Shown here: piece after piece, positions 58,311 through 64,000 of the stretch
Layout: every line of letters begins with the position of its first letter
Position numbering within the stretch: the stretch's first letter is position 1
NCBI GenBank assembly: GCA_041166025.1
Contig: JBEAMJ010000046.1
Span: 30,208 to 94,207, forward strand
Origin: UBA7672 sp041166025
GTDB lineage: Bacteria > Pseudomonadota > Alphaproteobacteria > Caulobacterales > Hyphomonadaceae
DNA length: 64,000 bases
Direction: 5' to 3'
Position numbers and translations under genes: made by a program
The notes under the pieces: model-generated
The model's input: only the letters and a program-made list of their open reading frames with translations
Told to the model about the DNA's origin: nothing
The model's database searches: none

Positions 58311-60317
58311 TTACTTGCTGTGCTCGACCTTGAGGCCGAGGTCCTTGATCGCCTGGGCGGGCGAGCCCATCCCGGCGGACATAACCGTGCCCATGAGCGA
58401 GGTGAAGGCCATCGGCGCGCTTGGCTGGACAGCGATGCGCAGCTTGCCGCCTTCGCGGACGAAGGATGCAACCGGCGTCATCAGCGGGCCTAGCTCCGGG
58501 ATGCCTGAAACATCAGGCCGCGCCGCCATGGTGATCCCTTCAACCGCCATTGCGCGGACCTGCTCGCCGGTCATCGGCTCAGGGGCCATGCCCATTTGCG
58601 GGGCCATGTCGCCGATCAGGCCGAAGACCTTCGGCAAGGCGCCATTGTCCTGCACGTTGAGCTCGATGAGCTTCAAGGACGAGTTGGAGGTGAAGACGCC
58701 CATCAGCGCTTGTTCGTCAGGCTCGCCCTTTTCCGGGATCAGGTCGGACACAGCCTTGAAGCTGGGGAAGCCGCCCTGATAGGTGGCGGAGATGCTGAGC
58801 AGGTCCTTACCGCTGAAACCGAGGTCGAGCTTCGTGTCGCCGTTTCCAGCGTTCCAATTCCACCCGAAGTTGTAGTCGCCAGAGAGTTTGGAGAGACCAT
58901 GCTTGTTGAGCGTGGCCATCATCTGCTGCATCTGCGCCTGCTCGGCCGCCATCTGCTCCGCGTAGAAGGGGTCGTCGCTTCCGAAATCACCCATCATTGC
59001 GGCGTTGATCTGCTGACCGAATTCCAGGATGGCGCCAAAGTCGAGCGACATGTTCTTGCCGGTCGCGATGAGCTTGGTCGGGATGAACCAGTGCCAGCCC
59101 GAGCCGTCGAACATCGACTCGCCCATGCTGTAGATTTCCTTGCCACCCAACTTCAGGCTCTCGTTCTGGCTGCGCCAGACACCGAGACTCATCAGGTTGG
59201 TTTCGGTGCGCGGCGGCATCACGCCTTTGGCGCTGTAGCCGAGGATTTTCTCGAGGCGCATGTCCTCAAGCGTCATGTTGGCGATGCTGTACTGCATGCC
59301 AACCGGCGTGCTTGCGCCCATGCCCATGCCGCCGGAGCCACCGAATTTGAGGTCGCGCAGGAACATGCCATCGATGTCGCCGCCGCGCAGGCCGCGTGCG
59401 CCCATCGCGGCGACGGAGACGTTACCTTCCGACTTCTGGCCGTACTGCGTCATGGCAAAGTCGACTTTGAAGTCGAGGTAGGCCGCAGTGTCGATGCCGT
59501 AGGAGGTCGTAATCGCGGAAATCTGCTGCAGCGCCGGCATTAGCATCGCCATTGGATCATAGGGATCGGTCGCGTTCGCGGCTGCCGGAGCGGGCGCGAC
59601 CTGGTAGGGCTTCAGCATCACATCGTCGATGATGATCCGGCCGATCGACACGTCATAGCGTTCCACGGACATCATCGGCTCGGAATTGTAGAGGTCCTCG
59701 ATCGCGCTGAAATCGTCTTCGGGGACGGGAGCAACGATTGGCGGGTCTGCCGGCTGGAATTTCAGAGGCGCCGCATCGTCAGCGGGCGCTTCGGGCATTG
59801 CATCGTCCGGAAAGCTGAAATCGTTGAAGTCGGCCGGCATCAGGCTTTGCGCCTGAGCGTTGAGCATGTCTGCGATGCCGAACACGGAGACGCCTTTGGC
59901 GTCGATTCGACGCGCCAGCGGCGCCGTCTCGCCAAGGCGCTGGCCGTTGATCCGATCCTGCAGCAGCTTGGCGTCAAAATCCCACAGGCGCAGTTCCGAG
60001 ACCTGCACGCCGACAGTGGGCGTGTCCTTCGGCGTCAGCTTGAGGTCGGTGACCAAGGTCGAACCGGTCGCAGCGTCGAAGGACAGAGCGCTCCAGCTCA
60101 GCGCCACTTCGGGCGGCAGCATCGCGCGCAGCGGCTCGAGATCGGCGGCGGCGGTGGCCGTGCCCTTGAGCGGCTCGCTGATCAGCTTGGTGACATGCGC
60201 CTCGATCGCGTTGGGATCGACATCGATCGCGCCAACGGCGCCCGACCCCTGGCTGCAGCCGGCCGTCAGGCTGACGCCGAGCGCAACGGACATCAGCAAC
60301 GCACGAAACTTAAGCAT
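58311..60317 (-). CDS. Large lipoprotein, unknown function
   Basis: 668 residues with a lipoprotein signal peptide (VALGVSLTAGC, Cys20). The mature protein is beta-rich, repeatedly Gly/Met/Asp-rich (GGSGGMGMGAS, FAMTQYGQKSEGNV, YNFGWNWNAGNGDTKLDLGF) and ends with FVREGGKLRIAVQPSAPMAF. A central acidic-Pro stretch (about 165-205, DDAMPEAPADDAAP) acts as a linker. I do not recognise the family. The ATG at 60317 has GGAGGG upstream. It lies between gluQ and tadD on the same strand, 19 nt before gluQ, so they may be co-transcribed. Confidence 0.7.
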   Translation of the reverse strand: MLKFRALLMSVALGVSLTAGCSQGSGAVGAIDVDPNAIEAHVTKLISEPLKGTATAAADLEPLRAMLPPEVALSWSALSFDAATGSTLVTDLKLTPKDTPTVGVQVSELRLWDFDAKLLQDRINGQRLGETAPLARRIDAKGVSVFGIADMLNAQAQSLMPADFNDFSFPDDAMPEAPADDAAPLKFQPADPPIVAPVPEDDFSAIEDLYNSEPMMSVERYDVSIGRIIIDDVMLKPYQVAPAPAAANATDPYDPMAMLMPALQQISAITTSYGIDTAAYLDFKVDFAMTQYGQKSEGNVSVAAMGARGLRGGDIDGMFLRDLKFGGSGGMGMGASTPVGMQYSIANMTLEDMRLEKILGYSAKGVMPPRTETNLMSLGVWRSQNESLKLGGKEIYSMGESMFDGSGWHWFIPTKLIATGKNMSLDFGAILEFGQQINAAMMGDFGSDDPFYAEQMAAEQAQMQQMMATLNKHGLSKLSGDYNFGWNWNAGNGDTKLDLGFSGKDLLSISATYQGGFPSFKAVSDLIPEKGEPDEQALMGVFTSNSSLKLIELNVQDNGALPKVFGLIGDMAPQMGMAPEPMTGEQVRAMAVEGITMAARPDVSGIPELGPLMTPVASFVREGGKLRIAVQPSAPMAFTSLMGTVMSAGMGSPAQAIKDLGLKVEHSK

Positions 60318-60423
60318 CAGACCCTCCATCCACGCGGGGACAGATAGCCGGTCTCGAAACAACTTGCGAGCGCGCATAGCCGCGAAAAGCGCGGATTATT
60401 TTGCTGTTATTTGCTTTGCCGGG

Positions 60424-61227
60424 TCAGTTCTGGCTTCCGCGCAAAGTTTCCCACGAGCGTGAGGGGTTGAGGAGGCTGCGGAAGTATTCGCGGTTCGCTT
60501 CGATCAGGGCCGGCGGCAAATCGGTAGCCGCGATCTGTTCCACGTCCTCGAACTTGCCCTGGACGCCCAGGGCCATGATCAGGTTCTGGGTGACCCGGCT
60601 GTCCGCGCCAGGCATGGCCGCTGCCTGGCGGAGCGTCTGTTCCGCTAGGGCGGGCTTGCCCTGAAGGATGTAGGAGAGTCCCAGGTTGGACAGGATTTTG
60701 GGGTTGTCGGGGGAGAGCACGAGGGCGCGGCGATAATAGTCCTGGGCCGCGCCGTGCTGGTCGAGCGTGTCCATGGTGACGCCGATGATCGACAGCAGCC
60801 GCCAGTCGTTCTGGCCCTCGGCCTCGGCGCGGGCGAGGGCGTAGGCGGCGTCCTCGGCCTTGCCGGTATCAAGGGAGGCTTGGGCATAGATCAACGTCAG
60901 CTCGATATCGCCCTGCTTCAAGGTCAGGGCCTGCTGGGCAACTTCAGCGGCGCGGGGGGCCGAGCCAATAGCACGCAAGACGCGGGCGTATTTGAGCGCG
61001 GCCTCGTATTCGTTCGGGTTCTTCTCGTGCTCGGCGGCCCAGAAACGGGCCTGGGTGAGCAGGTCCTGTTTCTCAGCCATCGCGCGGTCGGCGGCGGTCG
61101 CCGGCAGGATCGGGCTGGCGGCCTGGTTGATCAGCGCCATTTCCTGGGAGGTCGGCGGGGCGGCCGCGATGCAGCCGGTCAGGAACGCAGCGAGGCCTGC
61201 GGTCGCAACGAAACGGGTGGCGGACAT
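60424..61227 (-). CDS. tadD: Tad pilus pilotin TadD (TPR lipoprotein)
   Basis: 267 residues: lipoprotein leader (AAFLTGC, Cys19) and about four TPR units (NEYEAALKYARVLRAIGSAP, TLIYAQASLDTGKAEDAAYA, DYYRRALVLSPDNPKILSNL, GLSYILQGKPALAEQTLRQA). The C-terminal signature EANREYFRSLLNPSRSWETL is characteristic of TadD, the pilotin that places the CpaC secretin. It is about 25 kb from tadC, although it is usually next to it. Confidence 0.85.
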   Translation of the reverse strand: MSATRFVATAGLAAFLTGCIAAAPPTSQEMALINQAASPILPATAADRAMAEKQDLLTQARFWAAEHEKNPNEYEAALKYARVLRAIGSAPRAAEVAQQALTLKQGDIELTLIYAQASLDTGKAEDAAYALARAEAEGQNDWRLLSIIGVTMDTLDQHGAAQDYYRRALVLSPDNPKILSNLGLSYILQGKPALAEQTLRQAAAMPGADSRVTQNLIMALGVQGKFEDVEQIAATDLPPALIEANREYFRSLLNPSRSWETLRGSQN

Positions 61228-61319
61228 GAGGGAACCCCAGTTATTACCGGAACCTTGCTGCGCGCCGGATCAAGGAAGCGTTAAAGACCGGCGCCAGTTC
61301 CTCGTGACTGGACATCACA

Positions 61320-62678
61320 ATGCATCCTGCCTTCCATTCGCATCCAGAAACGGCCATCCCCCTTGTGCTGGCTACGACAAAGGGGCTGGGCCCGTGGACA
61401 AAGGACCAGCCTGACCGGGTGAAGCGGCTCGTTGATGCAGCCGGGTTCCGCGCGGAGGCCGGACGGACGCTGTTGCTTCATGATCCGGATGGCGGGTTGG
61501 AGCGCGTGCTGGTCGGGCTGGGCGAGGGGAGCGACGGTTTCGTGCTGGCAAACCTTCCGGCTAGCCTGCCGGCAGGCGATTACAGGCTGGCCGAGATTCC
61601 TGTCGGGCTGGACCGCGAGACGCTGGCGCTTGGCTGGGCCGACGGGGCCTATCGCTTCACACGGTACAAGGCGGGCGAGAAGCCGAGGCGGCTGATGATG
61701 CCGGATGGTGTCGATGGGGTGGACGTACACCGGCAGGCAGAGGCTATCGACTGGCTACGTGATCTCGTGAACACGCCGCCTTGTGACATGGGTCCGGGGG
61801 AGATTGCCGCCGAGGCAGAGCGGTTGGCGGAGGAGTTTGGCGCCGCCATCGATATCACGCAGGGCGCTGCGCTGGCGCAGGGATTTCCGATGGTGCACGC
61901 CGTCGGCAAAGGCGCCGCGCAGGCCCCACGGCATATCGAGATGCTCTGGGGGCGTGAGAGCGACCCCAAGATCGCGATCGTCGGCAAGGGCGTGGCGTTC
62001 GACACGGGCGGGCTAAATCTCAAGACGACCGGGATGGCCCTGATGAAGAAGGATATGGGCGGGGCCGCCCATGCCTTGGCGCTGTCGCGGATGATCATGA
62101 GCGCGGGATTGCCGGTGCGACTGATTTGCTGCGTGCCAGCGGTCGAGAACGCGATCGGGCCGGACGCGTTCCGGCCCTCGGACATATTAAGATCGCGCAA
62201 GGGACTGACCGTGGAGGTCGAGGATACCGATGCTGAGGGGCGGCTGATCCTTGCCGATGCGCTTGCGCGGGCGTGCGAGCATGGGCCGGAGCTGGTGATC
62301 GATTTCGCTACACTGACCGGGGCAGCGCGCGTGGCGCTCGGACCTGACCTCGCGCCTCTTTATACTGACGATGACCAGCTGGCCGCCGATCTCGCCGACG
62401 CCGCGAGGGCCACAGGCGATCCAGTGTGGCGGATGCCCCTGTGGGCTGGATATGAGGGCGGCCTCAGGTCGCCGATCGCCGACCTGAAGAATCTGGGCGA
62501 TGGTCCGATGGCAGGTTCCATCACCGCAGCGCTGTTTCTCAAAGCTTTTGTGACCGCGCCGCGTTGGGCGCATTTTGATATCTGGGCCTGGAGGCCTCCA
62601 AGATATGGACGGCCAGCCGGTGCGGCCGCCTGCGGGTTGAGAGCGGTCTGGCGCGCATTAAAAAAACGCTACGCGTGA
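61320..62678 (+). CDS. Leucyl aminopeptidase, M17 family
   Basis: 452 residues, near the usual length (PepA about 500). The metal-binding motifs are GKGVAFDTGGLNLK and NTDAEGR-type DTDAEGRLILADAL, with MKKDMGGAAHALALSRMIMS between them. The N-terminal macro-like domain is short and the substrate-loop NTPPCDMGPGE is typical of the alphaproteobacterial M17 group. It removes N-terminal residues from peptides in the cytoplasm and probably works with the NlpC/P60 enzyme downstream. ATG at 61320. Confidence 0.9.
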   Translation: MHPAFHSHPETAIPLVLATTKGLGPWTKDQPDRVKRLVDAAGFRAEAGRTLLLHDPDGGLERVLVGLGEGSDGFVLANLPASLPAGDYRLAEIPVGLDRETLALGWADGAYRFTRYKAGEKPRRLMMPDGVDGVDVHRQAEAIDWLRDLVNTPPCDMGPGEIAAEAERLAEEFGAAIDITQGAALAQGFPMVHAVGKGAAQAPRHIEMLWGRESDPKIAIVGKGVAFDTGGLNLKTTGMALMKKDMGGAAHALALSRMIMSAGLPVRLICCVPAVENAIGPDAFRPSDILRSRKGLTVEVEDTDAEGRLILADALARACEHGPELVIDFATLTGAARVALGPDLAPLYTDDDQLAADLADAARATGDPVWRMPLWAGYEGGLRSPIADLKNLGDGPMAGSITAALFLKAFVTAPRWAHFDIWAWRPPRYGRPAGAAACGLRAVWRALKKRYA

Positions 62679-62750
62679 TCGCTTCGTTCCGCTTGCCCCG
62701 AGATGAAAAACGAGCGAGTCTCTCCGCGGGGCCGGCTGAATGGAGCTGAC

Positions 62751-63173
62751 ATGGATCGCGCATCCGCCCTTGCCCTGCTTAAAGATGTTCTCGCTGCTAC
62801 CGTGCGGGCCGATGGCCCGGATCTGAACGTTCGGCAGTCGGCCATCCTGTTGAGGATTTCCCTGGAGCCCGGACCGCACACGGTCAGGGGTCTTGCCGAA
62901 GCCTTGCAACTTGGAAAGCCGGCGGTGAGCCGTGCCCTCGATGCGCTGGAGGGACTGGGTCTTGCGACCCGTGTGCCCGACGAGAGCGACCGGCGGAGCG
63001 TCCTAGTCCAAACTACGGCGCGTGGACTGGCTGTACTCGCCGGTCTTGGCGACAGGGTGATCGCTTGCGAGCGGGCGCTGGCGCAGGCCAAGCCGCCGAC
63101 GCAGATCCAGCCGCAGCCACGGCCGAGCCTCCAGCAGGCCAAGGAGGCCAACTCCAGCTCGCATGCCGCCTGA
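62751..63173 (+). CDS. MarR-family regulator inside the peptidase cluster
   Basis: 140 residues. The winged helix is VRGLAEALQLGKPAVSRALD with wing RVPDESDRRSVLVQTTARGL. The C-terminus has a Pro/Gln-rich tail (PTQIQPQPRPSLQQ). The ATG at 62751 follows GGAG 6 nt upstream and is preferred over 62703. Its end overlaps the NlpC/P60 gene by 11 nt, so regulator and enzyme are translationally linked. It probably controls this locus. Confidence 0.8.
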   Translation: MDRASALALLKDVLAATVRADGPDLNVRQSAILLRISLEPGPHTVRGLAEALQLGKPAVSRALDALEGLGLATRVPDESDRRSVLVQTTARGLAVLAGLGDRVIACERALAQAKPPTQIQPQPRPSLQQAKEANSSSHAA

Positions 63174-63981
63174 CCGCTGGTCGACCGATCCACGACTCTC
63201 GCCTCCACCTGAATCCGGCGATTGCGAGCGCATGCGCGTCCTCGCCGGCTCTGCTGCCTTGCGGCGGGCGCCGAATGGATCGGCCGAGCAGCTGAATCAA
63301 GCGCTGTTCGGCGAACCGGTGCGCCTCTTCAGGCGTGAGGGTGAGTGGGGGCAGGTGCAGCTCGGGCTCGATCGCTATGTCGGCTGGATGCGGCTGGCCT
63401 CACTGGAGCCGGCCGGGCGGGAGGCGACGCACCGGGTGAGGGTGCTGAGGACGTTCATCTACGAGAAGCCCGACATGAAGAGTCGGCCGATGCGAGCAGC
63501 GTCGATGAATGCGCGGATGGCGCTGGAAGAGACTTCAGCGAATTTCGTGCGCATCGAAGGATCGGGCTGGGTGTTCGCCCGGCATGTGGCGCCGCTTGTC
63601 GAGGCAGAGACAGATTTCGTCGCCGTCGCGCAGAAGTTCGTCGGCTCGCCCTATCTGTGGGGTGGGCGCGAGAGCGCGGGAATCGACTGTTCGGGACTGG
63701 TGCAGGTCTCGCTGCAGGCCACCGGGATTTTGCCGCTGCGCGATTCCGACATGCAGGAGCAGACGCTTGGGCTGTCGCACAAATGGGATGACCGCTTCGG
63801 CGATCTGGAGCGCGGCGACCTCGTCTTCTGGAAAGGCCATGTCGGGATTATGTGCTCGCCAACCCTCTTGTTGCATGCGAGCGCGCGCGACATGCATGTC
63901 GAGATAGAACCGCTCGAACAGGCCGTCGATCGTATCCGCGGACTCGCAGGCGAGGTTCGGAGCGTGCGGCGATTCGCATAA
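63163..63981 (+). CDS. NlpC/P60 cell-wall peptidase with SH3 domains
   Basis: 272 residues. Two SH3-like domains (about 25-85 and 90-145, ALFGEPVRLFRREGEWGQVQ, VLRTFIYEKPDMKSRPMRAA) precede an NlpC/P60 domain with the triad C176 (GIDCSGLVQ), H226 (WKGHVGIM) and H238 (LLLHASA). It probably cleaves the gamma-D-Glu-meso-DAP bond in wall peptides. No signal peptide is seen, so it acts on cytoplasmic peptides, as in recycling. ATG at 63163. Confidence 0.9.
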   Translation: MPPDRWSTDPRLSPPPESGDCERMRVLAGSAALRRAPNGSAEQLNQALFGEPVRLFRREGEWGQVQLGLDRYVGWMRLASLEPAGREATHRVRVLRTFIYEKPDMKSRPMRAASMNARMALEETSANFVRIEGSGWVFARHVAPLVEAETDFVAVAQKFVGSPYLWGGRESAGIDCSGLVQVSLQATGILPLRDSDMQEQTLGLSHKWDDRFGDLERGDLVFWKGHVGIMCSPTLLLHASARDMHVEIEPLEQAVDRIRGLAGEVRSVRRFA

Positions 63982-64000
63982 GCGGACGTGATCCCTATGC

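Noticed and set aside
1..64000. CRISPR arrays, insertion sequences, integrons or rRNA genes
   Set aside because: No regular direct-repeat array, transposase motif, integrase or rRNA-like sequence was recognised while reading the window.

Overview
The window is GC-rich, densely coded chromosomal DNA, most likely from an alphaproteobacterium of the Caulobacterales/Hyphomonadaceae type. The pointers are a Caulobacter-style Cpa/Tad pilus operon, two enzymes of the ethylmalonyl-CoA pathway (Ccr and Ecm), GluQ, a cyt c-PQQ quinohemoprotein, and TTAACCAT/TTAA motifs like those bound by CtrA. No insertion sequence, prophage, integrase or CRISPR array was seen. The genus cannot be fixed from the sequence alone.

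Layout. 1-1774 (minus): pgl (cut by the window edge) and zwf, joined by an ATGA overlap, then tRNA-Gly(CCC). 2330-11521: a MarR regulator, free methionine-R-sulfoxide reductase, a cystatin-domain lipoprotein, a PqaA-type hydrolase, a spinster-type MFS transporter diverging from ettA, a lipoprotein-type methyltransferase, and a four-helix membrane protein with a possible HTH tail. 11700-23793: a stop-interrupted pseudogene, nrdA with an NrdR box, an LpxR-like barrel, a 2OG-Fe oxygenase, a beta-lactamase-fold esterase, pyrC, a fragment of an EAL phosphodiesterase, nrdB, a DUF883/holin-like pair, and amn. 23971-25467: a UMF1-type MFS transporter.

25505-35704: the pilus region. An orphan PF13629-type protein diverges from pilA, followed by cpaA, cpaB, cpaC, cpaD, cpaE, cpaF, tadB and tadC. 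The matching tadD pilotin lies about 25 kb away (60424-61227). 35712-44402 (mostly minus): a PVA-dehydrogenase-like quinohemoprotein, a Rieske oxygenase, GFA, DUF2945, small lipoproteins, another beta-lactamase-fold protein and a carotenoid oxygenase diverging from a TetR regulator. 45143-46717 encodes a Ser/Thr kinase fused to a C-terminal TIR domain, the most unusual gene here.

46721-52211: ccr and ecm of the ethylmalonyl-CoA pathway, which regenerates glyoxylate during growth on C2 compounds, flank a D-amino-acid transaminase and a GIY-YIG-like protein. 52215-64000: an SGNH hydrolase, two DUF1801 proteins, a GNAT, a Crp/Fnr regulator with a DUF2892 membrane protein, CsaA-like protein, MarR, gluQ-EamA operon, a large lipoprotein, tadD, and a peptidase cluster (M17 aminopeptidase, MarR, NlpC/P60) that probably trims or recycles wall peptides.

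Function assignments rest on motifs read by eye. No database search was run.
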